Below, in pieces: positions 1-8,879 of a DNA stretch of 64,000 nucleotides. The translations under genes were made by a program, and so were the position numbers. The notes below the pieces were generated by a model. The model had not been told where the DNA came from, made no database searches, and saw only the letters and a list, made by a program, of their open reading frames with translations. Position 1 is the first letter of the stretch; each line of letters opens with the position of its first letter. The stretch comes from Bacteroidota bacterium (GTDB taxonomy: Bacteria > Bacteroidota > Ignavibacteria > Ignavibacteriales > Melioribacteraceae). The DNA lies in the NCBI GenBank assembly GCA_023397505.1, contig JAEWUC010000008.1, forward strand, positions 310,001 to 374,000, read 5' to 3'.

Positions 1-26
1 CCGTTTCCTATAATTCCAACTTTCAT
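1..26 (-). CDS. 5' end of a dinucleotide-binding (Rossmann-type) protein, cut by window edge
   Basis: Only the first codons are present. Reading leftward from an ATG at 26-24 they give MKVGIIGNG. The GxxGxG glycine pattern right after the start is typical of NAD(P)-binding Rossmann folds such as dehydrogenases and oxidoreductases. An AAAGGA ribosome site lies six bases upstream of the ATG, which supports it as a real start. The gene is divergent from the isomerase-like gene at 235. Too little is present to name the enzyme. Confidence 0.5.
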
Positions 27-234
27 GATTATTCCTTTTCTGTATTAGAATATTTTAATATTATTAACGCATTAACAAATATTAAAGTTCTACTGAGTGT
101 ATAGAAAGTTTTTTAAGTGCAGGGTGTGACTAAAAATGCATAAAAATATCTTTGCGTAAAGAGCAATATTCAGCTAAATTTATTTGCGATTGTTTTGAAA
201 GGATAACAAACTCACAAAAATTCCGGAGAGATAA

Positions 235-1482
235 ATGACCGATAAAAAATTCGGTTTTATACCGGTTGCAAGTGAAATTACATCCATCCCGCCTAAAGAT
301 ATTGCCTTTGATATTGAAACCGAACTTTTACACATCGGCGGCGTACAATTCAAAGAAGAACAATTATTAGAAAACATTCCCATGTTTTATTTTGTTCTCA
401 CCGGCGGTACCGAGCAAAAAGTATTGAACTTGTGGAAAATTAGAAGAGATAAATTTGAAAACGAACCGGTGATTTTGTTAGCACATCCCGGCAACAATTC
501 GCTCCCTGCATCTTTGGAAATTCTTGCAAGATTAAACCAAGAAAACGCCAAGGGAAAAATTATTTATCTCGACGACAACTCGAACAAAGAGAATTGGCAT
601 GAATTAGATAAGCTTATAAAAAATATACATGTTTATCATAAGCTTAGAAGGACAAAGATAGGGCTGTTCGGCAAGCCGTCCGATTGGCTTATAGCAAGCA
701 TGCCGGATTATCAAAAAATCAAAAACATTTGGGGACCGGAAATAATTGAAATAGAAATGAATGAATTGACGGATACTATCGATTCGATGAAAGATTCGGA
801 TATTGAAGAAGCACATTTTATGTTTACAAACAACGCTACAGAAATTAATGAACCTTCCAAAAAAGAATTAAAAAATACAGTTAAAGTTTATTCGACGTTA
901 AAAGAGATAATTGGAAAAAATAATCTTTCGGCAATAAGTGTGCGTTGTTTTGATCTTGTTGCGGGATTAAAAACAACAGGATGTTTCGCGCTCTCAAAAT
1001 TAAATGACGACGGAATTATTGCCGGGTGCGAAGGCGACCTTGTTTCAACAATAGGAATGGTTTGGGCAAATCTTTTAACGGATCAATTGGCATGGATGGC
1101 TAACCCGGCACAGATAAACGAACAAAACAATTCATTATGGCTCGCTCATTGTACAATTCCAATCAACATGGTTGAAAGCTATAGAATACGTTCCCATTTC
1201 GAATCAGGTATTGGGGTAGGAATCGAAGGAGAAGTATCAAAAGGAAAGGCAACTCTATTCCGTTTAGGTGGAACAGATTTAAACAAGATGTGGATTTCGA
1301 ATGCCGAAATTCTAGAAACAGGGAATGAGGATAATTTGTGCCGTACTCAAGTTCATGTAAAATTGCACGGCAATTATAAAGTCACCGATTTATTGAATGC
1401 GCCGCTCGGAAACCACATGCTTCTTGTGCGTGGAAGCAATGTTAAAGAAATGCAAAATTGGTTTGATGGCTTTATCCACTAA
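235..1482 (+). CDS. L-fucose/L-arabinose isomerase-like protein
   Basis: 415-residue cytoplasmic protein resembling the FucI/AraA-like isomerase fold family, which interconverts aldoses and ketoses or carries related sugar functions. The C-terminal half has the expected candidate metal ligands: a CEGD motif with Glu266 and Asp268, and an LAHC motif with His305. It is shorter than classical FucI (about 590 residues), as are many family members found next to carbohydrate genes. A GGAGA ribosome site lies five bases before the ATG. It has no signal peptide. The substrate cannot be told from sequence, and the neighbours give no clear sugar pathway. The divergent Rossmann-type gene at the left edge could be a sugar dehydrogenase, but that is speculation. 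Confidence 0.72.
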   Translation: MTDKKFGFIPVASEITSIPPKDIAFDIETELLHIGGVQFKEEQLLENIPMFYFVLTGGTEQKVLNLWKIRRDKFENEPVILLAHPGNNSLPASLEILARLNQENAKGKIIYLDDNSNKENWHELDKLIKNIHVYHKLRRTKIGLFGKPSDWLIASMPDYQKIKNIWGPEIIEIEMNELTDTIDSMKDSDIEEAHFMFTNNATEINEPSKKELKNTVKVYSTLKEIIGKNNLSAISVRCFDLVAGLKTTGCFALSKLNDDGIIAGCEGDLVSTIGMVWANLLTDQLAWMANPAQINEQNNSLWLAHCTIPINMVESYRIRSHFESGIGVGIEGEVSKGKATLFRLGGTDLNKMWISNAEILETGNEDNLCRTQVHVKLHGNYKVTDLLNAPLGNHMLLVRGSNVKEMQNWFDGFIH

Positions 1483-1518
1483 TCAAATAAAATATAAATT
1501 AAACAAAGCGGGGATGGT

Positions 1519-2340
1519 ATGAGTAAAAAATTGTTGCAATCAATTATTGTATTCTTGTTTGTTATGTCTTTATCAATTAATCTTTTTGCTCAAAATTATT
1601 ACATGAGACAAAAAAGCGGAACATGGTTTGCCGGTGAAATAAACTTTCCTAAAATGGAAGACTATTACGATTATGCCAGCGGCTGGAATGTAAATTTGAT
1701 GCTGAAGCTAAGAATGTCTGATAGAATTAGTTTATTAGGCGAATTACCTATTGCACATGGAAGTGTTGATGACAAATACTACTTCATGGAAGGAAACGAA
1801 ACAGGTATTGGAAATATTTTCGTTGGATTACAAACAACAACTAAAATAGATGGATTGTCTTTCGAATTGGGAATTAGATTACCGACAGCAGATGAAGACA
1901 AAGTGATGGCTTATTTACCGTCAACGATAAGTGATCTCGAAAAATATTCAAGCTTTTCTTTTAATGCTTGGGGTGCTTCACTTCTTTCCACATATCAGTT
2001 TGATATTGCAAGCGGAGTTTACGGCAGTGCTGTACTTGGCCCAAGTTTAATAATTCCCAAAAAAGATGAATATGGCGATACAGAATTATTCGGTAACTAT
2101 ATTCTTGGAATAGGATATAAAAACGAGAGATTTGATGTTTCGGCAAGATTAGTCGGGTTTATGATTTTAAGTGAAAGTGATTTAGATTTTGACGAAAGAA
2201 CATTTCACCATACGGTTTTTAGCGCTTCAATTTTATTTGATAGATTGGAGCCGGGAATCATTTTACGATTACCAATGGATGAATTCTCTATGCATAAATT
2301 TATATTTGGTATCAGTTTAGGTTACAGGTTCAATGATTAA
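1519..2340 (+). CDS. Predicted outer-membrane beta-barrel-like protein
   Basis: 273 residues. The N-terminus is a clear signal peptide: a Lys-rich start, a hydrophobic core over residues 7-22, and cleavage after LFA before Gln25. The mature part alternates short hydrophobic and polar strands rich in Gly, Tyr and Phe, and ends in an aromatic strand (GYRFND). This fits an outer-membrane beta-barrel or a meta-pathway/transporter-like barrel fold. No catalytic motif is visible. It sits 36 bases after the isomerase-like gene and may be co-transcribed; a strong terminator follows it. The function is unknown. Confidence 0.6.
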   Translation: MSKKLLQSIIVFLFVMSLSINLFAQNYYMRQKSGTWFAGEINFPKMEDYYDYASGWNVNLMLKLRMSDRISLLGELPIAHGSVDDKYYFMEGNETGIGNIFVGLQTTTKIDGLSFELGIRLPTADEDKVMAYLPSTISDLEKYSSFSFNAWGASLLSTYQFDIASGVYGSAVLGPSLIIPKKDEYGDTELFGNYILGIGYKNERFDVSARLVGFMILSESDLDFDERTFHHTVFSASILFDRLEPGIILRLPMDEFSMHKFIFGISLGYRFND

Positions 2341-2350
2341 TAATAAAATA

Positions 2351-2387
2351 GAGCGGATAAATTTATTTATCCGCTCTTATTATTTTT
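2351..2387 (+). terminator. Rho-independent terminator after outer-membrane protein gene
   Basis: Perfect 10-bp stem GAGCGGATAA (2351-2360) with TTATCCGCTC (2367-2376), short A/T loop, followed by a T-rich run to 2387. It begins 10 bases after the stop codon at 2340. Confidence 0.85.
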
Positions 2388-2570
2388 AGATAAAACCTTC
2401 AAAAATAATCTCCTTCAATTTTTACTACGAAAAAAAACACCAATCGCGAAAAATCTTCGCATCCAATTAGCGCATAAAATTTTCTCCCAACTTGTATTTG
2501 TGTGTTAGATCAACTTTTATGCTTGGGGTATGGATTTTGACACGGATCATAAAACTAAATGGAGTGCCGC

Positions 2571-2675
2571 ATGAAAAAGAAAACATTTCTTATAGCTTCA
2601 ATTACAGCAATAACAGTAGCAGCATCAATTTTACTAGCATTAAAAACAAAAAACAAAAGAGGAATTTATGTTTAA
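2571..2675 (+). CDS. 34-residue single-helix leader/mini-protein overlapping the VIT gene start
   Basis: ATG at 2571 with a GGAG ribosome site six bases upstream. It encodes 34 residues: MKKKT, then a hydrophobic stretch over residues 6-24 rich in Ala, Ile, Leu and Thr, then a basic tail (KTKNKR). This looks like a single membrane helix or an uncleaved signal-like peptide. The stop at 2673-2675 lies inside the first codons of the VIT-domain gene, whose ATG is at 2668. The ribosome site of that gene (GAGG) therefore sits within this ORF. The arrangement fits translational coupling or a regulatory leader peptide. No homologue is recognised; the coding call rests on the start signal, hydrophobic pattern and overlap. 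Confidence 0.5.
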   Translation: MKKKTFLIASITAITVAASILLALKTKNKRGIYV

Positions 2676-4800
2676 AAATTTTACCGGATTGTTAATATTG
2701 CTGTTTGTATTTTGTGCGACAGGGGTGATTGCGCAAAATTCTCTCCGCGTTTTGGATCCCCAGCAATCATGGTACAATTATCAAGGTACCATAGACGAAG
2801 CAACAATATCGGTTAGTCCCAAGGGACTTTACAGTCAAATTAGTATGTATCTTACCTTTTCAGCTCCTTCAATGTATTTTGCATCGGAAACACAAATCGA
2901 AGCTGTATTAGATTTCGAGTTGCCTGAGAATAGTTTTGTAACCGATTCATGGTTGTGGATTGGCAACGAAATTAGCAAAGGAATTATTCTTGACACCTGG
3001 ACCGCATCTTCTATTTATGAAGGAATAGTAAACAGAAGACGCGATCCATCCATACTTTTTAAACGCGGGCAGCGCAATTATGAACTTCGGGTTTATCCGT
3101 TAAAAACTACCGAACCACGCAAAGTTCGCATTACTTATATGGTTCCGAATAATTGGTACAATTCAATGGTCTCTGTTCCTTTACCAATTCATATTTTAAA
3201 TACTTCGGCGAATGTAATTAATAAGGTGAGTCTAAAAACATGGGTTAGTCCGGAATGGATTAATCCTCGCGTTGCAAATTTATCGGGAAGTTTTACATCA
3301 CAAACAGACGATTTCTTCGGCGAACATCGCAATATGAATTTAACTAATCATTTCAATTACTCGTCGCTTAATCTTGAATTTGATAACCCGATGATAAACG
3401 GTGTGTATCTTAAATTTTATAAAGAATCTACAGAAGGATATTATCAACTTTCATTATTTCCCGGTACCGCTCTCGAAACAATAAACCGTAAAGTTTTATT
3501 TTTGGTTGATTATGATTCGAGAAAAAGTTCGACTGATAGAAAACAAATTGTTGATAACATAAGATTATTAGCTGATGAATATCTTAAAGAAGGAGATCAG
3601 TTTAATATTTTTTATTCCGGATTAAGTATTGGTAAAGTAAGCAATGAATGGATTAACGCAGAACCGAACGCAATCCAGAACGCGTTTGCAAATTTTAATC
3701 AAAACTCAATTTCCGTTTATAGCAATCTCCCTGCACTATTAAAAGAAGGTTACGATTTTTGTCTTGAAAACGAAGGCGGTTGTTTTGTTTACCTAATCTC
3801 AAATTCCGATCAAGTAGGAAGCTATCAATCTGCAAATCAAATTATAGCGGATATTAAAAATTTATTAACGATAAACATTCCAACATATATTCTTGACTTC
3901 GGCGATAGGGAGTACACATATTATTATTTCAGCAACCGTTCATATATTGGCAACGAATATTTTTATGATAATCTTGCAAGAGCAACCGGGGGATCTTATA
4001 ACAGGCTTTCTGGCAGCTTCGAAAATTCTATAATTGATGTATTTCAAAAAATGGGCGGAACTGTAAACTCATTTGATTTATATACAAGTTTGGAAAACGG
4101 TTTTTGCTACAGCCGTCAAACGCTTTCGGGTTTAAATCAATCTGCGCAGCTTAGCAAAGCTATTACGCAGGTCGGCAAGTTTGTAGGCGATTTCCCGTTC
4201 ATTATTAAAACATCGGGAATTTATAATACAACTCCTTTTACCCAAACAAAAATTATAGAAGATACAGATTCTAGAATGACTGATAATTTGACCGCCAAAA
4301 TGTGGGTTAGTTCTTACATAAACTCATTAGAAAAAAATGTTTATGATAATTCAACCGTAAACGAAATAATTGATTTGAGTATTTCGAACAGAATACTTTC
4401 GCAATATACTGCGTTTCTTTCACTTGAAAGCGATACCGGTTATTGTAAAGATTGTTATAACGACGACGGTATACCATCTTCGACAGCTGTTGACGATGAG
4501 GTTGAAATCCCAACGGAATTCTCGCTTGAAGCATATCCGAACCCGTTTAATTCGCAGGTTACTATTACTGTAAAACTTCCTCAAAATATTAAAGCGGAAG
4601 AGTTGTCGTTTAAGATTTACAATATACTTGGACAAGTTATTAAAACATTTACATTGAAAGATATTCAAGGCAAGAGTGAAATTAAATTCCGCTGGGACGG
4701 TAAAAACGATTATGGCGAAATAGTTACAAGCGGTGTTTATGTTTTTATGGTTGCCGGAAATCAATTCAATCATTCGCTTAAACTTATGTTCTTGAAATAA
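2668..4800 (+). CDS. VIT-domain / VWA-like surface protein with type IX secretion sorting domain
   Basis: 710 residues. A signal peptide (residues 1-22, cleavage at VIAQ) is followed by a vault/inter-alpha-trypsin (VIT) domain at about 30-165. Next is a von Willebrand A-like region at about 270-450 whose metal site is degenerate (DYDSRKS instead of DxSxS). The C-terminus (about 630-710) begins with YPNPFN and has an FlgD-like Ig fold (ILGQ, WDGKND, SGVY), the sorting signal of type IX secretion in Bacteroidota and Ignavibacteria. The protein should be exported across the outer membrane and attached to or released from the surface, probably in adhesion or protein-protein contact. A hairpin terminator follows. 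The ligand is unknown. Confidence 0.8.
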   Translation: MFKNFTGLLILLFVFCATGVIAQNSLRVLDPQQSWYNYQGTIDEATISVSPKGLYSQISMYLTFSAPSMYFASETQIEAVLDFELPENSFVTDSWLWIGNEISKGIILDTWTASSIYEGIVNRRRDPSILFKRGQRNYELRVYPLKTTEPRKVRITYMVPNNWYNSMVSVPLPIHILNTSANVINKVSLKTWVSPEWINPRVANLSGSFTSQTDDFFGEHRNMNLTNHFNYSSLNLEFDNPMINGVYLKFYKESTEGYYQLSLFPGTALETINRKVLFLVDYDSRKSSTDRKQIVDNIRLLADEYLKEGDQFNIFYSGLSIGKVSNEWINAEPNAIQNAFANFNQNSISVYSNLPALLKEGYDFCLENEGGCFVYLISNSDQVGSYQSANQIIADIKNLLTINIPTYILDFGDREYTYYYFSNRSYIGNEYFYDNLARATGGSYNRLSGSFENSIIDVFQKMGGTVNSFDLYTSLENGFCYSRQTLSGLNQSAQLSKAITQVGKFVGDFPFIIKTSGIYNTTPFTQTKIIEDTDSRMTDNLTAKMWVSSYINSLEKNVYDNSTVNEIIDLSISNRILSQYTAFLSLESDTGYCKDCYNDDGIPSSTAVDDEVEIPTEFSLEAYPNPFNSQVTITVKLPQNIKAEELSFKIYNILGQVIKTFTLKDIQGKSEIKFRWDGKNDYGEIVTSGVYVFMVAGNQFNHSLKLMFLK

Positions 4801-4842
4801 AGTTGGCGCAGCCGACAGGGAGGCGCCTGTCTGTACTGAAAG

Positions 4843-4886
4843 GAATCCCTCAAAGCATAGGGGCATTGAGGGATTCTGATTTTTAA
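4843..4886 (+). terminator. Rho-independent terminator after VIT gene
   Basis: 11-bp stem GAATCCCTCAA (4843-4853) with TTGAGGGATTC (4866-4876), then TGATTTTT. A smaller GC-rich hairpin (GACAGG/CCTGTC, 4814-4831) precedes it. Confidence 0.75.
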
Positions 4887-5000
4887 ACGACTTATACAGT
4901 TGCTCAATTTGTGCTAAACAGAACATTTAAAAATTCCGACAAAAAAGATTTAAATAATTTTGTTTTTCTTCGATAATGAACTAACAAGATTAGGATGGCA

Positions 5001-5405
5001 ATGAAAAGAGTTTTCTTAATTATACTTTTAATTTCGGGTTCGCAAGTTTTTAACGCTTGCAGTACAGTATTGAACACAACATCTCAAAATGTTGAAATAA
5101 AATCCGAGCCGCCGAACGCAAAAATTACCATCGACGGTAAAAAATTCGGTACAACCCCGCAAGTAGTAAATGTTGAAAGGGGCAATAATCATTTGATAAA
5201 GCTTGAACTTGACGGATACGATACTTATGAGACGCAATTGACGAGAAAGATATCTACATGGTTTTGGTTTAATGTTCTGAATGGCATAATACCCGGTATG
5301 GTTACAGATATGTTTACCGGGGCAATGTATAATTTACTGCCGGATTTTATAGAAGTTGAATTGCAGCCGGCGAAAGTAGTTGAACCTCCAGCAAAGAAAA
5401 GATGA
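5001..5405 (+). CDS. PEGA-domain lipoprotein
   Basis: About 134 residues from the ATG at 5001; an alternative ATG lies at 4995. I prefer 5001 because the TAGGA ribosome site then has normal spacing and the protein starts MKRVF, a standard export signal. The lipobox ends in VFNAC, so the mature protein should be a lipid-anchored envelope protein. Residues about 30-75 form a PEGA repeat (EPPNAKITIDGK, GTTP), a beta-sandwich module found in surface and S-layer-linked proteins. A hydrophobic segment follows at about 90-110 with a proline-rich tail. Its role is unknown; it may work with the VIT surface protein upstream. Confidence 0.75.
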   Translation: MKRVFLIILLISGSQVFNACSTVLNTTSQNVEIKSEPPNAKITIDGKKFGTTPQVVNVERGNNHLIKLELDGYDTYETQLTRKISTWFWFNVLNGIIPGMVTDMFTGAMYNLLPDFIEVELQPAKVVEPPAKKR

Positions 5406-5424
5406 TTAACAATCATCTTTTCTT
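5394..5424. terminator. Bidirectional terminator between convergent genes
   Basis: 14-bp perfect stem (5394-5407 with 5411-5424) and a 3-base loop. Its A-rich left arm and T-rich right arm supply a U-run in both directions. The left arm includes the last codons and stop of the lipoprotein gene. The leftward kinase gene ends at 5429, so one hairpin can serve both transcripts. Confidence 0.75.
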
Positions 5425-5428
5425 CTTC

Positions 5429-6322
5429 TCATAAAGCCAACTCATTTTTGTATTTTTCGTAAAGTTTATCATCTTCCGGTAAAGCCCCGTTAACATTGCA
5501 TATTTCGGCGGCAAATTCGTTTGCGAGCTTGTTGATTTTTTTCAGATTCATTTTCTTCAAATACCCAACGCATAAGATTGAGGCAAATGCATCGCCTGCA
5601 CCTACTGTATCAATTATTTTTTTGGGTTCTGCTTTTTGCTTATCGAAACTTTTCCCATCGAATAATATGGCGCCGTCTGCATCAAGCGTAACGCAAATTA
5701 GATCAACGCTATAATTTTTATTGATTTGTTCAATCGTATCAAAATCATTCCCGGTTAAATCGAACAGTGATTTAATTTTATTTAATTCATCGTAGTTTAT
5801 CTTTATAACATTGCTGGTAAAAAGCGCTTTTTCTATCATTTCTTTAGAAAAGAAATCATGACGGAGATTCAAATCGCAAAAGTATTTTTTGTTTTTATTG
5901 AATAATGATTGGATAGTTCTTCTTGAAACTTCGCTTCTCTGTGAAAGTGTTCCGAAATAAATTAAATCTGTTTCTTCTTCTATAAGTTTTTGTGTTTCAT
6001 CGTTTAATGTTAGATAATCATAACAGCATTCGGCGGATATTTTAAACTTCGGAGTTTTATCGTCGTTTAGTTTTACTTTCACATTACCAGTGGGATGTAC
6101 GTTATCTATCAAAATGTATTTAGTCGGGAATTTTTTTTTGTTTAGAAAATCCAATATTTCTTTACCGTATTCATCGCCGCCAACATTGGAAATGAAATTA
6201 GCGGAACCGATTAATTTCCATACATGATAAATAAAATTAAACGGTGCACCGCCTAATCGTTTGCCCTCTGGATAAACGTCCCAAAGTATTTCACCGATTG
6301 CTGTAACCCTGTTATTATTCAT
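5429..6322 (-). CDS. PfkB-family carbohydrate kinase, fructokinase-like
   Basis: 297 residues, the usual size for ribokinase/PfkB sugar kinases, which phosphorylate sugars with ATP in the cytoplasm. The N-terminus has the family start (AIGEILWDVYP, then the glycine-rich LGGAPFN), as in fructokinases of the ScrK/Frk group. The C-terminal signature GAGDAFAS carries the catalytic Asp and the anion hole. It is the last gene of a leftward run that includes a GH2 glycosidase and an MFS transporter, so fructose or a related sugar is plausible. The exact substrate is inference. It shares a bidirectional terminator with the lipoprotein gene. Confidence 0.85.
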   Translation of the reverse strand: MNNNRVTAIGEILWDVYPEGKRLGGAPFNFIYHVWKLIGSANFISNVGGDEYGKEILDFLNKKKFPTKYILIDNVHPTGNVKVKLNDDKTPKFKISAECCYDYLTLNDETQKLIEEETDLIYFGTLSQRSEVSRRTIQSLFNKNKKYFCDLNLRHDFFSKEMIEKALFTSNVIKINYDELNKIKSLFDLTGNDFDTIEQINKNYSVDLICVTLDADGAILFDGKSFDKQKAEPKKIIDTVGAGDAFASILCVGYLKKMNLKKINKLANEFAAEICNVNGALPEDDKLYEKYKNELAL

Positions 6323-6368
6323 TATTTTGTCCTGGGCTGAAGAATAAAAGGATGAAAATATTATAGAT

Positions 6369-7013
6369 TTATTTTTGCGTCGGCTTCAATTTGTGCCGTA
6401 AATATTCAATAACTCCAGGTAGAATTGAGATGAATATGATGGTAATAATAACTATTGAAAAATTATTTTTTACAAAAGAAAGATTTCCGAAAAAGTAACC
6501 ACCGTAAATAAATAATGCACACCAAAAAATTCCCCCGAATACATTATATGCAATGAATTTGGGATATGACATGCTTCCGATTCCCGCAACAAATGGTGCG
6601 AAAGTTCTTACAATCGGTACAAAACGCGCGATAATGATAGTTTTCCCGCCGTGCTTTTCGTAAAACTGATGTGTACGATCGAGATATTCTTTTTTTAAAA
6701 TGCGCGGATATTTATCGAATAATTTCATTCCAAGATAATGACCGATCCAATAATTAACAGTATCGCCGATAATTGCAGCTGCAGTAAGAAGTATAAAAAG
6801 AAGATGAACATTTAAAGAGCCGAGCGCTGCTAATGCACCTGCCGCGAATAAAAGTGAATCGCCCGGTAAAAATGGTGTGAATACAAATCCGGTTTCTGCA
6901 AATATTACTGAAAAAAGTATTGCGTATGTAAGAGAACCGTATTGTTGAATAATTTCATTAAGATGTTTATCGAGGTGTAAAAAAAGATCGATAAGATATT
7001 CTATAAATTCCAT
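6369..7013 (-). CDS. DedA-family membrane protein
   Basis: 214 residues with about five hydrophobic segments. DedA/SNARE-associated (VTT-like) motifs are present: the re-entrant segment FLPGDSLLFAAGALAA at about 48-63, and the Arg-containing FVPIVRTFAPFVAGIGSM at about 131-148. Family members in bacteria are undecaprenyl-phosphate or phospholipid translocases needed for envelope and membrane-potential homeostasis. The gene lies 46 bases upstream of the PfkB kinase and may share its transcript, but no functional link is evident. Confidence 0.88.
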   Translation of the reverse strand: MEFIEYLIDLFLHLDKHLNEIIQQYGSLTYAILFSVIFAETGFVFTPFLPGDSLLFAAGALAALGSLNVHLLFILLTAAAIIGDTVNYWIGHYLGMKLFDKYPRILKKEYLDRTHQFYEKHGGKTIIIARFVPIVRTFAPFVAGIGSMSYPKFIAYNVFGGIFWCALFIYGGYFFGNLSFVKNNFSIVIITIIFISILPGVIEYLRHKLKPTQK

Positions 7014-7068
7014 TCAGTCTTCCGGATTCATATTTAGAAAATTCAATGCACAAAATTAAAATATTATT

Positions 7069-8301
7069 TTAAATGTCTTCGAGATAATTTAAATCCTTTC
7101 CATAGGTTTCTTCCAAATGATACAATGCCCAAAATGCTATTAAAATGCAAATGATACCGACGATTAAAGCTGAGCTTATCATTCCTACATATTCGCGCAA
7201 AAAATTAAACGCCAACGTTATGGGTACTACGGTTCCGCGAATAAAATTCGGAACGGTCGTTGTAACAGTGGAACGTAAATTTGTTCCGAACTGTTCCGAT
7301 GCAGTTGTAACAAACACAGCCCAATAACCAATGGCAATCCCTAGCAAAATACAAAGTCCGTAAAACATTTCAATCGGAAGTCCGTGAACAAAAAGATAAA
7401 ACAAAATGAACAATGCTGTGAGTGAAATAAAAATCGTGTAAATCTTTTTCCTGCTCTTTAAATATTGGCTTAAAAAGCCGCTTGCGAAATCTCCGAAGAT
7501 TAAACCTGTGTATGTAAATAAAATCGAATTACCTGCTTTCACGGGTTCGCTCACGCCCAACACTTTACCAAATTCGGGCGAAAATGTTATTAATACTCCA
7601 ACAACATACCAGATAGGCAAGCCAACAAGAATACAATTTGCATATCTTACAAAACGATCTTTCGAAGTGAACAAAGCAGAAAACTTTCCCTTACCGACAG
7701 AAGCCGTTTTTAAACTATTATACATTCCGGATTCATACATTTTAATTCGAGCGCCAAGCAAAATAAATCCAAGTATTCCGCCGATTATGTAAGCAATTTT
7801 CCAATTAAAAAATTCGCCCACAATAGCGGCAAAGATTGCACCTGTAACGCCGATAGAAGCAACAATTGCTGTTCCGTAACCGCGGGTTTCTTTTGTCATT
7901 GTTTCGCTTACAAGAGTTACTGCCGCACCAAGTTCACCCGCAAGTCCGACACCGGCAATGAATCTTAAAACGGCATACATATCTGTATTTGTAACAAAAG
8001 CATTGGCAAAATTTGCGATGGAATAAAGTGCAATAGAACCGAATAGTACGGACAGCCGGCCTTTTTTATCACCCCAAATTCCGAATGCAATTCCGCCGAA
8101 AAGCATTCCGGCCATCTGCATGTTTAGTAAAAATACACCTGTTGTAATTAATCCTTCGCCGCTTACGCCGAGATCTATTAAACTAGGAATGCGAACTATG
8201 CCGAAGAGTATTAAATCATAGATGTCCACAAAATAACCGAGAGCAGAAACAAGTACAGTTGTGTTAAACAAATTTTTAGTTAGTTCATTGTTTGCTTTCA
8301 T
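7069..8301 (-). CDS. MFS transporter (metabolite:H+ symporter type)
   Basis: About 410 residues from the ATG at 8301. A TTG at 8331 could extend it by 10 residues, but the ATG has an AAAGG ribosome site eight bases upstream and starts a normal cytoplasmic N-terminus. Twelve hydrophobic segments are visible. The loop 2-3 signature GIWGDKKGR and the helix 4 region RFIAGVGLAGELGAA resemble the metabolite:H+ symporter group (sugars, organic acids, osmolytes). It probably sits in the inner membrane and imports a carboxylate or sugar derivative. The substrate cannot be assigned. Its neighbours are a small lipoprotein and DedA. Confidence 0.82.
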   Translation of the reverse strand: MKANNELTKNLFNTTVLVSALGYFVDIYDLILFGIVRIPSLIDLGVSGEGLITTGVFLLNMQMAGMLFGGIAFGIWGDKKGRLSVLFGSIALYSIANFANAFVTNTDMYAVLRFIAGVGLAGELGAAVTLVSETMTKETRGYGTAIVASIGVTGAIFAAIVGEFFNWKIAYIIGGILGFILLGARIKMYESGMYNSLKTASVGKGKFSALFTSKDRFVRYANCILVGLPIWYVVGVLITFSPEFGKVLGVSEPVKAGNSILFTYTGLIFGDFASGFLSQYLKSRKKIYTIFISLTALFILFYLFVHGLPIEMFYGLCILLGIAIGYWAVFVTTASEQFGTNLRSTVTTTVPNFIRGTVVPITLAFNFLREYVGMISSALIVGIICILIAFWALYHLEETYGKDLNYLEDI

Positions 8302-8339
8302 GTAAAATGCCTTTCGCACTTTATGAAACAAAATAAAAA

Positions 8340-8786
8340 TTATTTTTTCTTTAAGTTCATGTTGAAAGTATGCGTACCGTCGCTAAAAGAGAAGTTATTT
8401 TTAACTAGCATCACGGCCGTTCCGCTCATAGTAGAATTATCGTTTGATAATTTACCCGTAAATGTAAATTTGCTTTCGGCGAACACAACATTAATAATTA
8501 CGTCTTTGGATTGAAATGTACCGGCGGCTGAAGTTTTAAAACTAAAAGATTTTAACGATGTGCCGGATTCTTCGATGTATGAAATATCGCCGCTGCCGGA
8601 TATAATACCGCCGCTTTCATCAAGCGATAATTTGGCTGTAAGTATTTGTCCTGAAATATTTACTGAATCACTCCAAGTGCCTTTTAATATTGAAGCCTGT
8701 GGCGCAGAAGGATTGTCGTCGTCCGAGCCACAATTAATCATTATCAATGATAAAATAAACAAGCCGACTAATTTTAGATGTTTCAT
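8340..8786 (-). CDS. Small lipoprotein, lipocalin-like beta protein
   Basis: 148 residues from the ATG at 8786, which has an AGAGGG ribosome site six bases upstream; a longer reading to 8834 lacks one. The signal sequence ends in a lipobox (LIMINC) followed by GSDDDNPSAP, a typical flexible lipoprotein linker. The mature part is beta-rich with repeating polar/hydrophobic strands (LKGTWSDSV, ISGSGDISY, FTFTGKLS, MSGTAVM). That pattern resembles small Bacteroidota lipoproteins with a lipocalin or META-like fold. The role is unknown. It lies 38 bases upstream of the MFS gene. Confidence 0.65.
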   Translation of the reverse strand: MKHLKLVGLFILSLIMINCGSDDDNPSAPQASILKGTWSDSVNISGQILTAKLSLDESGGIISGSGDISYIEESGTSLKSFSFKTSAAGTFQSKDVIINVVFAESKFTFTGKLSNDNSTMSGTAVMLVKNNFSFSDGTHTFNMNLKKK

Positions 8787-8879
8787 TGAAGACCCTCTAA
8801 TAATTATAATGGAAATGCGGTTCAATAATATCAAAATGAATTTTAATAGGAAAGAAAGTTTTATAAAAAGAGAAGGGAG

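Noticed and set aside
2492..2695. 67-residue plus-strand frame before VIT
   Set aside because: Starts in the promoter region with no ribosome site and overlaps the better supported leader ORF at 2571 in another frame.
4420..4926. 168-residue reading frame on the minus strand
   Set aside because: It lies across the VIT gene end and its terminator, has no ribosome site and shows amino-acid composition of a shadow frame.
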